A DNA stretch of 64,000 nucleotides from Agromyces sp. Leaf222 (GCF_001421565.1 NZ_LMKQ01000004.1:1-64000); one strand, 5' to 3'; positions 52,958 to 62,402 are shown, counted from the first letter of the stretch. The notes: generated by a model from the letters alone, not told the origin. A program made the numbers and translations.

Positions 52958-53901
52958 CCGACACCACCGCCCTCGTTCCCGAGCGGCACGAGCAGTCGGA
53001 CGACGTCTTCGCGGCCACCGCCGATGCGCGTTTCGCCGACGCGGTGCGCAGCCGATCGGCCGACGCCGCCCTGCGCGCCGGCCGGGGCCTCGGCCGGGTG
53101 CTCGCACGGCCGACGCTCCTCATCGCGCTCGTGTGGCTCGCGCTCATCGTCATCGCCGCGGTCGCGCCGAACGTGCTCGCCCCCGGCGACCCGCTCGACG
53201 GGGTGCCCGCCGATCGGCTGCAGGGCCCGTCGGCCGCGCACTGGTTCGGCACCGACCAGCTCGGCCGCGACCTCTACACCCGCGTCGTGCACGGCACGGC
53301 GCTGACCCTCTCGGCCGCCGGCATCGCCGTGGCGGTCGGACTCGTCGTCGGCACGTTCCTCGGCCTGCTCGCGGGCTTCGTCGGCCGGTTCGTCGACGAG
53401 GCCGTCATGCGGTTCGCCGACGTGCTGCTCGCGATCCCCGCGCTGCTGCTCTCGCTCGCGATCATCACCGCGCTCGGCTTCGGCACGATCAACGTCGCCG
53501 TCGCGGTCGGCTTCGCGAGCATCGCGACCGTCTCGCGCATCTCGCGCTCGGAGGTGCTGCGCGTGCGCAGCTCGGTCTACGTCGACGCGGCCCGCGCCTC
53601 CGGCGACCGCTGGGGGCGCGTGCTGTTCCGCCACGTGCTGCCGAACTCGGCCGGGCCCGTGCTCGTGCTCGCCGTGCTCGAGTTCGCCGGGGCGATCCTC
53701 GCGGTGTCCGCGCTGAGCTTCCTCGGCTACGGCGCACCGCCGCCCGCGCCCGAATGGGGATCGCTCGTCTCGGGCGGTCGCGACTTCCTGCGCAACGCCT
53801 GGTGGCTCACGACCTTCCCCGGTCTCGTGATCGCGGCCACCGTGCTCGCCGCCAACCGGGTCTCGCGCGCCCTCGACACCGAAGGGAGGCGCACGCGATG
53901 A
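52954..53901 (+). CDS. Dipeptide/oligopeptide-type ABC transporter permease (DppC-like)
   Basis: A 315-residue permease. It has an acidic N-terminal region, then LARPTLLIALVWLALIVIAAVAPNVLAP as helix 1, HWFGTDQLGRDLYTRVVHGTALTLSAAG (the HxFGTDxxGRD hallmark of DppC), and the coupling loop VYVDAARASGDRWGRVLFRHVLPN. The ATG overlaps the DppB stop (ATGA). It forms the channel with DppB. Confidence 0.95.
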   Translation: MTDTTALVPERHEQSDDVFAATADARFADAVRSRSADAALRAGRGLGRVLARPTLLIALVWLALIVIAAVAPNVLAPGDPLDGVPADRLQGPSAAHWFGTDQLGRDLYTRVVHGTALTLSAAGIAVAVGLVVGTFLGLLAGFVGRFVDEAVMRFADVLLAIPALLLSLAIITALGFGTINVAVAVGFASIATVSRISRSEVLRVRSSVYVDAARASGDRWGRVLFRHVLPNSAGPVLVLAVLEFAGAILAVSALSFLGYGAPPPAPEWGSLVSGGRDFLRNAWWLTTFPGLVIAATVLAANRVSRALDTEGRRTR

Positions 53902-55703
53902 GCGCCGCACCGACCGAACCATCCGCCGCAGAAGGCGGAACGCCGAGCCGCACGCCCGACCGCACACCCGGCGGCACGCCCGATCGCACGCCCGACCGCA
54001 CGCCCCTGCTCGAGATCACGAACCTCGCCGTGAGCTACCGCACCGCCCGCGGCACGATCGACGCCGTCCGCGATGCCAGCCTCACCGTGCACGCCGGCGA
54101 GACGGTCGCGATCGTCGGCGAGTCCGGCTCCGGCAAGTCGACGACCGCGCACGCGGTCGTGCAGCTGCTTCCGTCCACCGCGTCGATCGCGGGCGGCAGC
54201 GTTCGGTTCGAGGGGCGCGACGTCACGGCGATCTCGCGCGTCGAGCTGCGCGGCCTCCGCGGGCGCGCGATCGGCTTCGTGCCGCAGGACCCGACGGTCA
54301 GCCTCAACCCGGTGCAGCGCATCGGCCGCCAGGTCGCCGAGGTCCTCGAGATCCACGGCCTCGCCGACCGGCGCACAGCAGAGGCCCGCGCGGTCGACGC
54401 GCTCGCCGAGGCCGGACTGCCCGACCCAGAGCGGCAGGCGCAACAGTACCCGCACGAGCTCTCTGGCGGCATGCGGCAGCGCGTGCTCATCGCGATCGCC
54501 CTCATCGCCAGGCCCGCGCTCGTGATCGCCGACGAGCCGACCAGCGCGCTCGACGTCACCGTGCAGCGGCAGATCCTCGACCGCATCGACGCCCTGAAGC
54601 ACGACCTCGGCACCGCCGTGCTGCTCATCACGCACGACCTCGGCGTCGCCGCCGACCGCGCCGACCGCATCGTCGTCATGTCGCAGGGCGAGGTCGTCGA
54701 GCAGGGCACGCCCGCCGAGGTGCTCGGCTCGCCCTCGCATCCGTACACGCGCGCCCTCATCGCCGCAGCCCCGAGCCTCGACCTCGACGAGCGATCGCGG
54801 GCGGCGGATGTCTCGGGCCGGGCCGATGCGTCGGGCGTCACGGTCGCGGCGGGCTCCGGTTCCGCGTTCGCGTCGGGCGGGTCGGATGCCGCGGGCGCGC
54901 CGCCTGCGGGCGTGCCGTCGCCGCTCGTGGTCGCCCACGACCTCGTGAAGGAGTTCCCCGTGCCGAGGGCGGCGGGCGGCGGCGTGCACCGCGCCGTCGA
55001 CGGCGTCGACTTCGCGATCCCGCGCGGACGCACGCTCGCCCTCGTCGGCGAGTCGGGGTCGGGCAAGTCGACGACTGCACGGCTCGTGCTGCGGCTCGCC
55101 GAGCCGACCTCCGGCAGCGTGGACTTCGACGGCGTCGACCTGACGGCGCTCGGCCAGGGGGCAGTGAGACGGTTCCGCCGGCGCGCCCAGCTCGTGCACC
55201 AGAACCCGTACGCGTCGCTGAACCCGCGCCTGCCGATCGGTCGCATCGTCTCCGATCCGCTCGAGGCCTTCGGGGTCGGCAGCCGCGCCGAGCGGCGGCG
55301 CCGCGTCGAGGAGCTGCTCGACGTCGTCGCCCTCCCGAAGGGGACGATCGACCGCAAGCCCGCCGAGCTCTCGGGCGGGCAGCGCCAGCGCGTCGCGATC
55401 GCCAGGGCGCTCGCCCTCGCGCCGGACCTCGTCGTGCTCGACGAACCCGTGTCGGCGCTCGACGTGTCGATCCAGGACCAGATCCTCACCCTGCTCGCCG
55501 GGATCCAGGCCGAGTTCGGCGTGAGCTACCTCTTCATCTCGCACGACCTCGCCGTCGTGCGCCGCATCGCGCACGAGGTGATCGTGCTGCGCGACGGGCG
55601 CGTCGTCGAGGCGGGGGAGGCCGCGCGGATCTTCCGCGATCCACGCGAGGAGTACACGCGGGAGCTCCTCGACGCGATCCCAGGGCGCGCCGTCCGCGCC
55701 TGA
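53898..55703 (+). CDS. Fused DppD-DppF type ABC transporter ATPase
   Basis: A 601-residue protein with two complete ATP-binding domains. Domain 1 has Walker A GESGSGKST (residues 74-82), LSGGMRQR signature and [13 protein letters not shown]. Domain 2 has Walker A GESGSGKST (384-392), LSGGQRQR signature and VVLDEPVSALDVS. The switch His residues are in LITHDLGVAADRA and FISHDLAVVRRI. Both peptide-transporter C-terminal loops (SHPYTRAL; EEYTREL) are present. The N-terminus has a 12-base coding repeat (RTPD units). The ATG overlaps the DppC stop. Confidence 0.96.
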   Translation: MSAAPTEPSAAEGGTPSRTPDRTPGGTPDRTPDRTPLLEITNLAVSYRTARGTIDAVRDASLTVHAGETVAIVGESGSGKSTTAHAVVQLLPSTASIAGGSVRFEGRDVTAISRVELRGLRGRAIGFVPQDPTVSLNPVQRIGRQVAEVLEIHGLADRRTAEARAVDALAEAGLPDPERQAQQYPHELSGGMRQRVLIAIALIARPALVIADEPTSALDVTVQRQILDRIDALKHDLGTAVLLITHDLGVAADRADRIVVMSQGEVVEQGTPAEVLGSPSHPYTRALIAAAPSLDLDERSRAADVSGRADASGVTVAAGSGSAFASGGSDAAGAPPAGVPSPLVVAHDLVKEFPVPRAAGGGVHRAVDGVDFAIPRGRTLALVGESGSGKSTTARLVLRLAEPTSGSVDFDGVDLTALGQGAVRRFRRRAQLVHQNPYASLNPRLPIGRIVSDPLEAFGVGSRAERRRRVEELLDVVALPKGTIDRKPAELSGGQRQRVAIARALALAPDLVVLDEPVSALDVSIQDQILTLLAGIQAEFGVSYLFISHDLAVVRRIAHEVIVLRDGRVVEAGEAARIFRDPREEYTRELLDAIPGRAVRA

Positions 55704-55738
55704 GACCCGGCCGCGCCGTCCGCGCCTGACACCCGGCC
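55687..55738 (+). repeat. 26-bp tandem duplication spanning the ATPase stop codon
   Basis: The unit GCGCCGTCCGCGCCTGA followed by GACCCGGCC (55687-55712) is repeated at 55713-55738 with one change, so the end of the coding region and its TGA are present twice. The second copy lies outside the gene. It is a recent slippage or unequal-crossover product. Confidence 0.9.
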
Positions 55739-55843
55739 GCGGCATCCGACCCGGAACCGCCCGGCTGCAGCATCCGGAGCCGCTGCCGCAGCACCGACCA
55801 CCCGAACCACAGACCAGCACACCGAACACACCAGGAGAAGCAC

Positions 55844-57463
55844 ATGCGCACCACCTCACGCTTCGTCGTCGCGGCCATCGCGACGACGACCGTCTTCGCC
55901 CTCGCGGGCTGCGCCGACGCCCGGTCGGCCGGCTCGGGCGACGGCACCGCGACCGTCGTCGACGGCGGGCAGCTCGCCTTCGCGATCGCCAACGACCCGA
56001 TCTCGCTGAACCCGTCGGGCACGGGCTCGGGCAACGACACGCTCTACGTGACGCGTCAGCTCGTCGACTCGCTGCTGTACCAGAACCCCGAGACGGGCCG
56101 CCTCGAGCCGTGGCTCGCGAGCGACTGGTCGTCGAACGACGACGCCACCGTCTTCACGTTCACGCTGCGCGACGACGTGACCTTCTCCGACGGTACGCCG
56201 CTCACCGCGGCCGACGTGAAGGGCACGTTCGACGACATCGTCGCGGCCGGCGCCGCGAGCCAGGCCGCCGCGCTCCTCATCGGCTACGACGAGACCGTCG
56301 CCGTCGACGAGCACACGGTCGAGGTGCGCTTCAGCACGCCGAACGCGGCGTTCCCGAACTCCACCGCGACGGTCTCGCTCGGCATCGTCGGCGCGGCCAC
56401 GCTCGAGACGCCCTACGACGAGCGAGCGGATGGCGCGGCCATCGTCGGCTCGGGCGCGTTCACGCTCGGCGAGTACACGAAGGACGTCGAGACGGTGCTC
56501 GAGCGTCGCGACGACTACGCGTGGGCGCCGGAGGCGCTCGGCAACGACGGTGCGGCCCACCTCGACGAGGTCGTGTTCCAGGTCGTGCCCGAGGCGAGCG
56601 TGCGCACCGGCAGCCTCACCTCCGAGCAGGTCGACGTGGCCGGCGGCGTGCAGCCGAACGACGTGCAGACCATCGAGGACGCCGGCTTCCCGCTCGTGTA
56701 CCGCGGCAACCCGGGCGCGACCTTCGGCGTGTACTTCAACGAGTCGCGCCCGGTCGTCTCCGACCTCGCCGTGCGCCAGGCCATCGCCGCGGCGATCGAC
56801 CCGGAGGTCGTGCGCGACACCGCGCTGAACGACCTCTTCGCCGTCGCCACGAGCCCGCTCGCGAAGACCACGCCCGGCTTCGCCGACGAGGGCGACGCGT
56901 TCGAGTACGACCCCGCTGCCGCGGCCGACCTGCTCGACGGCGCCGGCTGGACCGAGGGCGCCGACGGCATCCGCACCAAGGACGGCGAGCCGCTCAGCCT
57001 GAAGCTCGCGTGGATCACGAACTTCGGTCCGAACCAGACCTCGCTCGAACTCATCCAGCAGCAGCTCAAGGAGGTCGGCATCGAGATCGAGCTCGTCGGC
57101 GGCAGCGTGCCCGAGTTCCTGAAGATCCAGGAGACGGGCGACCTCGACCTGTCGTGGCAGAACCTCTCCCGCGCCGACGGCGACGTGCTGCGCACCACCT
57201 ACTCGGTCGCCGCGACCAACCGCCTGCACCTCGACGACCCCGAGCTCGAGGCGCTGCTGCAGGAGCAGGCCGCGCTCGCCGACCCCGACGCCCGCGACGA
57301 GGTGCTCGCCGAGGCGCAGGCCCGCATCGCCGAGCAGGTGCACCAGGTGCCCGTGCATGAGCTCACCTCGATCCTCGGCACGCTGCCGACCGTGCACGGC
57401 GTGAGCCTCGGCGCCGACTCGCGCCTCGACTCGCTCGTCGGCGCATGGGAGGAGGCCGAGTGA
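55844..57463 (+). CDS. Dipeptide/oligopeptide-type ABC transporter substrate-binding lipoprotein (family 5)
   Basis: A 539-residue binding protein. The signal peptide ends in LAGC (Cys23 lipidated). The mature protein begins GGQLAFAIANDPISLNPSGTGSGNDTLYVTRQLVDSLLYQNPETGRLEPWLASDW, the usual family-5 start. VYFNESRPVVSDLAVRQAIAAAIDPEVV is the ligand-domain motif. AGGAG precedes the ATG. It is 140 bases after the ATPase stop, with the duplicated stop region between. It may bind a peptide or an S-/N-substituted amino acid. Confidence 0.94.
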   Translation: MRTTSRFVVAAIATTTVFALAGCADARSAGSGDGTATVVDGGQLAFAIANDPISLNPSGTGSGNDTLYVTRQLVDSLLYQNPETGRLEPWLASDWSSNDDATVFTFTLRDDVTFSDGTPLTAADVKGTFDDIVAAGAASQAAALLIGYDETVAVDEHTVEVRFSTPNAAFPNSTATVSLGIVGAATLETPYDERADGAAIVGSGAFTLGEYTKDVETVLERRDDYAWAPEALGNDGAAHLDEVVFQVVPEASVRTGSLTSEQVDVAGGVQPNDVQTIEDAGFPLVYRGNPGATFGVYFNESRPVVSDLAVRQAIAAAIDPEVVRDTALNDLFAVATSPLAKTTPGFADEGDAFEYDPAAAADLLDGAGWTEGADGIRTKDGEPLSLKLAWITNFGPNQTSLELIQQQLKEVGIEIELVGGSVPEFLKIQETGDLDLSWQNLSRADGDVLRTTYSVAATNRLHLDDPELEALLQEQAALADPDARDEVLAEAQARIAEQVHQVPVHELTSILGTLPTVHGVSLGADSRLDSLVGAWEEAE

Positions 57464-57798
57464 CCGCCTACTACGAGGCATCCGACCGCAGCTACACCAA
57501 GGTCTACAAGGAGCACGCGCCCGACATCCTGAAGGCGTTCGCCGACTTCGACGCCGCCGTGTTCGCGGCGGACGGGCGCGAGATCCCGCTGAAGTACCGC
57601 GAGCTCATCGCGCTCGCCGTGTCGGTCACGACGCAGTGCTCGTACTGCATCGACGCCCACTCGAAGAACGCGGTCAAGGCCGGGGCCACCGAGACCGAGC
57701 TCGCCGAGTCGGCGTGGGTCGCGACCGCGATCCGCGCCGGCGGCGGCTACGCGCACGGGCGGCTCGCCTTCAAGCTCTCGGGATTGCACGAGCACTGA
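57460..57798 (+). CDS. Carboxymuconolactone decarboxylase/AhpD-like protein
   Basis: A 112-residue single-domain protein. The redox motif CSYCIDAHSKNA (CxxC then His) near residues 62-73 is that of AhpD-type alkylhydroperoxidases. PLKYRELIALAVSVTTQ precedes it as in the CMD fold. The GTG overlaps the binding-protein stop (GTGA), so it is coupled to it. It may remove peroxide formed by the flavin enzymes. Confidence 0.92.
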   Translation: MTAYYEASDRSYTKVYKEHAPDILKAFADFDAAVFAADGREIPLKYRELIALAVSVTTQCSYCIDAHSKNAVKAGATETELAESAWVATAIRAGGGYAHGRLAFKLSGLHEH

Positions 57799-59243
57799 TG
57801 GGCGAGACGCTGTTGACTGGGACGGTGAGCGAGACGACGAGCGAAGCGCCTGCGGGCGGAACGCTGCTCGAGCGCGAGGCGCTGCACTACATCCGCGAGC
57901 TGATCCGCATCGACAGCGTCAACACGGGCGACCCGCGCACCATCGGCGACGGTGAGACGCGGGCCGCCCGGCTCGTGCAGGCGGCGCTCGCCGAGGCCGG
58001 GCTCGACAGCGAGCTCATCGAGTCCACGCCGGGCCGCGGCAACGTCGTGGCCAGGCTGCGGGGCGCGGGCCCCGACGGCGGCGAGCCCGAGCGTGGCGCG
58101 CTCGTGGTGCATGCCCACCTCGACGTGGTGCCGGTCGAGGGGCAGGACTGGCGGCATCCGCCGTTCGGGGCCGAGATCCACGACGGCGAGCTGTACGGCC
58201 GGGGCGCCGTCGACATGAAGAACTTCGCCGGCGTGCTCCTGGCGGTGGCCCGCGCGTTCGCCCGCGAGGGGGTCGTGCCGTCGCGGGACCTCGTCTTCGC
58301 GTTCTTCGCCGACGAGGAGGCGGGCGGCACCTGGGGTGCGAAGTGGCTCGTCGAGCACCGGCCCGACCTGTTCGCAGGCGCCACCGAGGCGCTCAGCGAG
58401 GTGGGCGGGTTCTCGGTGCCGATCCCGCAGGCCGGCACGGCGCCAGGCGCGCCGGGGGCTCCGGATGCCGCGGGCCCGGCCGCACGGCCACGGCGGGCGT
58501 ACCTCGTGGCCACCGCCGAGAAGGGCGTCGGGTCGGCGCGCATCACGGCGCGCGGGCGCCCCGGCCACGGATCGCGCCCGACTCCCGACAACGCCGTGGT
58601 GCGCATCGCGCAGGCCGTCACCGCGATCGGCGGGCACCGGTTCCCGTTCACGCGCACGCCGGCACTCGAGACGTTCCTGCACACCTTCGGCGAGGCGCGC
58701 GGTCTCGCGTTCCCGGATGCCGCGGCCGACATCGAGGCCGACCTCGCCGCGCTCGGCTTCACGGGGTCCCTCGTGAGTGCCGGCGCCCGCGACACGGCGT
58801 CGCCGACGGTGCTCGAGGCCGGAGCCAAGACCAACGTCATCCCCGGCGTCGCGACGGCGAGCCTCGACGTGCGCGTGCTGCCCGGCCACGAGGAGTCCTT
58901 CGTCGACGAGCTGCGCGCCGTCGTCGGCGACGACGTCGAGGTCGAGGTCGGCAGGTGGATCCCGCCCATCGCATCGCCTGTCGACGCGCCGATCGTCGCG
59001 GCCATGCAACGCGCGATCGAGGCCGACGACCCCGAGGGGCTCGTGGTGCCGTACCTGCTGCCGGCGAGCACCGACAACAAGCACCTGTCGAGGCTCGGCA
59101 TCTCGGGATACGGCTTCGTGCCGCTGCGGGTGCCAGACGAGTTCGACGTCTTCGGGCAGTTCCACACGGCCGACGAGCACATCCCGGTCGAGGCGCTCGC
59201 GTTCTCGGCCCGCGTCACGGAGCGTCTTCTGCGGCTCGCCTGA
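57798..59243 (+). CDS. M20-family metallopeptidase (ArgE/DapE type)
   Basis: A 481-residue zinc hydrolase. Metal ligands are H in VVHAHLDVVPVEGQDW, D in YGRGAVDMKNFAG, E/E in FFADEEAGGTWG, with the catalytic Asp two residues after the first His. A dimerisation domain (ITARGRPGHGSRPTPDN) follows and the last His lies in FHTADEHIPVEAL. An insert of about 25 residues (PQAGTAPGAPGAPDAAGP...) interrupts the domain. The ATG overlaps the AhpD-like stop (TGATG). It may cleave an imported peptide or deacylate it. Confidence 0.93.
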   Translation: MGETLLTGTVSETTSEAPAGGTLLEREALHYIRELIRIDSVNTGDPRTIGDGETRAARLVQAALAEAGLDSELIESTPGRGNVVARLRGAGPDGGEPERGALVVHAHLDVVPVEGQDWRHPPFGAEIHDGELYGRGAVDMKNFAGVLLAVARAFAREGVVPSRDLVFAFFADEEAGGTWGAKWLVEHRPDLFAGATEALSEVGGFSVPIPQAGTAPGAPGAPDAAGPAARPRRAYLVATAEKGVGSARITARGRPGHGSRPTPDNAVVRIAQAVTAIGGHRFPFTRTPALETFLHTFGEARGLAFPDAAADIEADLAALGFTGSLVSAGARDTASPTVLEAGAKTNVIPGVATASLDVRVLPGHEESFVDELRAVVGDDVEVEVGRWIPPIASPVDAPIVAAMQRAIEADDPEGLVVPYLLPASTDNKHLSRLGISGYGFVPLRVPDEFDVFGQFHTADEHIPVEALAFSARVTERLLRLA

Positions 59244-59248
59244 GCGCC

Positions 59249-59283
59249 TCGGGCGGCGGGCGGCGCGGGCGGCCACCGCCCGA
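59249..59283 (+). terminator. GC-rich hairpin after the M20 gene
   Basis: TCGGGCGG (59249-59256) pairs with CCGCCCGA (59276-59283), closing a 19-base GC-rich loop just after the M20 stop. There is no T-run, so it is only a possible terminator ahead of the next gene's own promoter. Confidence 0.35.
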
Positions 59284-59418
59284 CGTGTCGTCATGCGGCG
59301 CAATGCGTCGGCCTGTTGCGTCCGCTTACCGACCGCGTCGGCGGTGCTCGCGACATCCGCCCCGCTCCACCTAGCGTCGAGCCATGCCGAACACGACACC
59401 GCGACGAGGGGAACGACG

Positions 59419-60816
59419 ATGACCAGACTCATCATCGGCGCGATGGTGCGCGCGATCGGCGCCTACCCGTCGGGCTGGCGCTATCCGGGTGCGCACCGCG
59501 ACCCGCGCCACGACGCCGGCGTGCTGCGCCTGACCGCGCGGCTCGCCGAGGAGGCCCGTCTCGACTACCTCTTCTTCGGCGACTGGCTCGCGACGGGCCA
59601 CGACCTCGAGCACCACGACCCCTACCTCGTGGCCCGCATCGACCCGCTCTCGACGATCTCGCACCTGGCGGCGGTGACCGACCGCATCGGGCTCATCGCG
59701 ACGGTCGACTCGACCTACGCCGACCCGTACACGGTCGCGCGGGCGACGGCCTCGATCGACCTGCTCTCGGGCGGGCGTGCCGGGCTCAACCTCGTGACCT
59801 CGGCCGATCCGCGTGCGGCGGCGAACCACGGGGTCGACTTCGACCGCGCGAATCCGAGCCGCTACGACCGGGCGGTCGAGTTCGAGGCGGTGCTGCGCCG
59901 CCTCTGGGACTCCTTCGACGACGACGCGATCGTGGCGGATGCCGCGACGGGCCGGTTCCTCGCCCCCGGCAGCCTGCACGAGACCGGCTTCCGCGGCCAG
60001 CACGTGCGCTCCGCCGGACCGTTGAACGTGCTGCGGCCCGTGCAGGGACACCTGCCGATCGTGCGCTCGGGCGCCTCGCCGCGCTCGCAGCTCATCGCCG
60101 CGCAGAGCGCCGACCTCGCCCTCGTCGCCGCGAACGACCTCGCGCACGCCGTCTCGGTGCGCGAGGAGCTGCGCGCCCTCGCGTTCGAGTCCGGGCGAGA
60201 CGACCGCACCTTGAAGGTCATCGCACCCGTGCTGCCGATCGTCGGCGAGACCCGCGCCGATGCGCAGCAGCTCGCCGACGAGCTCTCGGAGCTCATGCAG
60301 ATCGTCGAGGACTGGCCCGACGGCCCGCCGCCGGGGTTCCCGGCGTCGCGCTCGCTCGCGAGCCTGTCGCCGCTCGTCGGCGTCGACCTCACGGGCCGCT
60401 CGCCCGACCTCGCGGTGACCCCCGCCATCGCGGCGCAGTTCGGCGCAGCGGGGCAGCAGCTCGTCGAGATCGTCGCCGAGCGAACCGGGCGCACGCCGGG
60501 CGGCACCCGGCCGCCGACCCTGCGGCACCTCGTCGTCGCCGCGGCCGTGAACGCCCCGATCATCGTGGGCACGGCCGACGACATCGCCGGCGAGTTCGAG
60601 ACCTGGGGCGAGGCCGGAGCAGTCGACGGGTTCAACGTGCTCTCCGCGGTGCAGCCGTCGCAGTTCGAGGCGTTCACGACCCTCGTCGCGCCCGAGCTCG
60701 TGCGTCGCGGCGTACTGCCGCCGGCCTACGAGGGCGAGACGCTGCGCGAGCACCTCGGGCTGACGCGGCCAGAGAGCAGCTTCGCGCAGCCGAGCTACGC
60801 GGGCGCCCACATCTGA
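59419..60816 (+). CDS. FMNH2-dependent monooxygenase, NtaA/SnaA/DszA family (second copy)
   Basis: A 465-residue monooxygenase. IGAMVRAIGAYPSGWRYPGAHRDPRHDAGVLRLTARLAEEARLDYLFFGDWLATG, SIDLLSGGRAGLNLVTSADPRAAANHGVDFDRANPSRYDRAVEF and LPIVRSGASPRSQLIAAQSADLALVA fit the family. GAGGGGA precedes the ATG. It has its own 175-base upstream region. The C-terminus LREHLGL is typical. Substrate unknown; C-S or C-N bond oxygenation is inferred. Confidence 0.9.
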   Translation: MTRLIIGAMVRAIGAYPSGWRYPGAHRDPRHDAGVLRLTARLAEEARLDYLFFGDWLATGHDLEHHDPYLVARIDPLSTISHLAAVTDRIGLIATVDSTYADPYTVARATASIDLLSGGRAGLNLVTSADPRAAANHGVDFDRANPSRYDRAVEFEAVLRRLWDSFDDDAIVADAATGRFLAPGSLHETGFRGQHVRSAGPLNVLRPVQGHLPIVRSGASPRSQLIAAQSADLALVAANDLAHAVSVREELRALAFESGRDDRTLKVIAPVLPIVGETRADAQQLADELSELMQIVEDWPDGPPPGFPASRSLASLSPLVGVDLTGRSPDLAVTPAIAAQFGAAGQQLVEIVAERTGRTPGGTRPPTLRHLVVAAAVNAPIIVGTADDIAGEFETWGEAGAVDGFNVLSAVQPSQFEAFTTLVAPELVRRGVLPPAYEGETLREHLGLTRPESSFAQPSYAGAHI

Positions 60817-60829
60817 ACGGTCGGTGACG

Positions 60830-60946
60830 GGTCTCGATACGCGCTTCGCGCTACTCGACCGGCGGGGGTCTCGATAGGCGCTCGTGCTTCTCGACCGGCG
60901 GTCGGGTCGCGCCGGTCGAGTAGGCGCGAAGCGCCGTATCGAGACC
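60830..60946. repeat. REP-like inverted repeat, compound (copy 2)
   Basis: The arm 60830-60863 (GGTCTCGATACGCGC...CTCGACCGGC) is nearly the reverse complement of 60911-60946, with two single-base length differences. A degenerate third unit (GGTCTCGATAGGCGC) lies between at about 60867-60899. It is located after the second NtaA-like gene and may end its transcript. Confidence 0.8.
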
Positions 60947-61006
60947 AGCCTGCCGCGGGTTCGTGACCGAATGTTGCACCCGATGACCACGTGCGACGCC
61001 CGACGG

Positions 61007-61036
61007 TTGTCGGCCCCGCCGCGTCGGTCGTAGGTT
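61007..61036 (+). promoter_or_regulatory. Candidate promoter of the desulfurase-like gene
   Basis: TTGTCG (61007-61012) and TAGGTT (61031-61036) are separated by 18 bases and lie 28 bases before the GTG, an acceptable arrangement for an actinobacterial housekeeping promoter. TTCGGTCACG in reverse lies just upstream at 60962-60971. Confidence 0.45.
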
Positions 61037-61064
61037 CGACGCCTGACCCGCGATTGGAGCCGGC

Positions 61065-62402
61065 GTGATCGACACCGCAGCACGCACCGACGTGCGATCG
61101 GTGCGCACGGATGCCGCGGCCGGCCCGATCCCCGACGGCGCCTCGCCGCTCGCGCAACTGACCGACGCCGGCCTCGAGGTGCCCGTGCTCGGCGGAGCAA
61201 CGGTGCGGCACGTGAACCTCGACGTCGCGGCATCCGCACCCGCACTGCAGGCCGTCGCAGCCCACGTCACGAGGGTGCTGCCGTACTACTCGAGCGTGCA
61301 CCGCGGCAGCGGCTACCCGTCGCAGGCCGCGACCGCGCTCGTCGAAGACGCCCGCGTGAGCGTCGCCCGCCACGTCGGCGCCCGCGACGGCGACCTCGTC
61401 GTGTTCACCCGCAACACGACCGAGGCGCTCAACCTGCTCGCGACCGCCGTGCCCGGCGACACCGTGGTGCTCGACATCGAGCACCACGCGAACCTGCTGC
61501 CGTGGCGAAACCGACGCGTCGTCGTCGCCCGCGCGAGCATCGCCGAGACGCTCGTCGCGCTCGAGACCGAGCTCGCCGCGCGCCCGGCGGCGCTGCTCTC
61601 GGTGACGGGTGCCTCCAACGTCACGGGCGAGGTGCTGCCGATCGCCGAGCTCGCACGCATCGCGCACGCGCACGGCGCCCGCATCGCCGTCGACGCCGCC
61701 CAGCTGCTGCCGCACCGGCGCATCGACGTCGCGGCATCCGACCTCGACTTCGTCGCGTTCTCTGGCCACAAGGCGTACGCGCCCTTCGGCGCCGGCGCGC
61801 TCATCGGCCGGGCCGACTGGCTCGACGCCGCCCCGCCGTTCCTCGCCGGCGGCGGCGCGGTCGAGAACGTCGCCGTCGATCGCGTCGAGTGGCGGACCGG
61901 CCCCGACCGCCACGAGGCCGGCACACCGAACGTCGTCGGCATCGCCGCACTCGCCCGTGCGCTCGTCGAGCTCGAACGCCTCGGCGACGCCGAACGCGAG
62001 GCGCACGAGGCCGGGCTCACCGCCCGCCTGCACGACGGCCTCGCGTCGCTGCCCGGCGTGCGCGTCATCCGCGGATTCGACGACGCGACCGACCGGCTCG
62101 CCATCGCGACCGTCGAGCTCGACCGCGGGTCGGTCGGCCTCGTCGCCGCCGCCCTCGGCGCCGAGCACGGCATCTCGGTGCGCGCCGGCCGCTTCTGCGC
62201 GCACCCGTTCTTCGACCGCGTCTCGTCGCGCTCGAACGGGCTCCGCGCCAGCCTCGGCGCCGGATCCACCATCGACGACGTCGACCGCTTCATCGCGGCG
62301 CTCGGCCTGCTCGTGACCGACGGCCCCGCGCACGAGTACTCGCGCACGCCCGACGGCTGGTGTCCCGTGACCGACGACCGGCCGCGCGCCTCGTTCGACT
62401 GA
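61065..62402 (+). CDS. Aminotransferase class V, cysteine desulfurase-like (SufS type)
   Basis: A 445-residue PLP enzyme. The Schiff-base lysine is K236 in FSGHKAYAPFGAGAL, and the reactive cysteine of the SufS loop is C378 in RAGRFCAHPFF. TGASNVTGEVLPIAELARIAHAHGARIAVDAAQLLPHRRIDV is typical. The N-terminal region of about 55 residues before the PLP fold is longer than usual, and the end DGWCPVTDDRPRASFD extends past it. GTG 61065 is chosen. No suf genes are adjacent, so a role in the sulphur cluster or a selenocysteine-lyase-like role is possible. Confidence 0.9.
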   Translation: MIDTAARTDVRSVRTDAAAGPIPDGASPLAQLTDAGLEVPVLGGATVRHVNLDVAASAPALQAVAAHVTRVLPYYSSVHRGSGYPSQAATALVEDARVSVARHVGARDGDLVVFTRNTTEALNLLATAVPGDTVVLDIEHHANLLPWRNRRVVVARASIAETLVALETELAARPAALLSVTGASNVTGEVLPIAELARIAHAHGARIAVDAAQLLPHRRIDVAASDLDFVAFSGHKAYAPFGAGALIGRADWLDAAPPFLAGGGAVENVAVDRVEWRTGPDRHEAGTPNVVGIAALARALVELERLGDAEREAHEAGLTARLHDGLASLPGVRVIRGFDDATDRLAIATVELDRGSVGLVAAALGAEHGISVRAGRFCAHPFFDRVSSRSNGLRASLGAGSTIDDVDRFIAALGLLVTDGPAHEYSRTPDGWCPVTDDRPRASFD

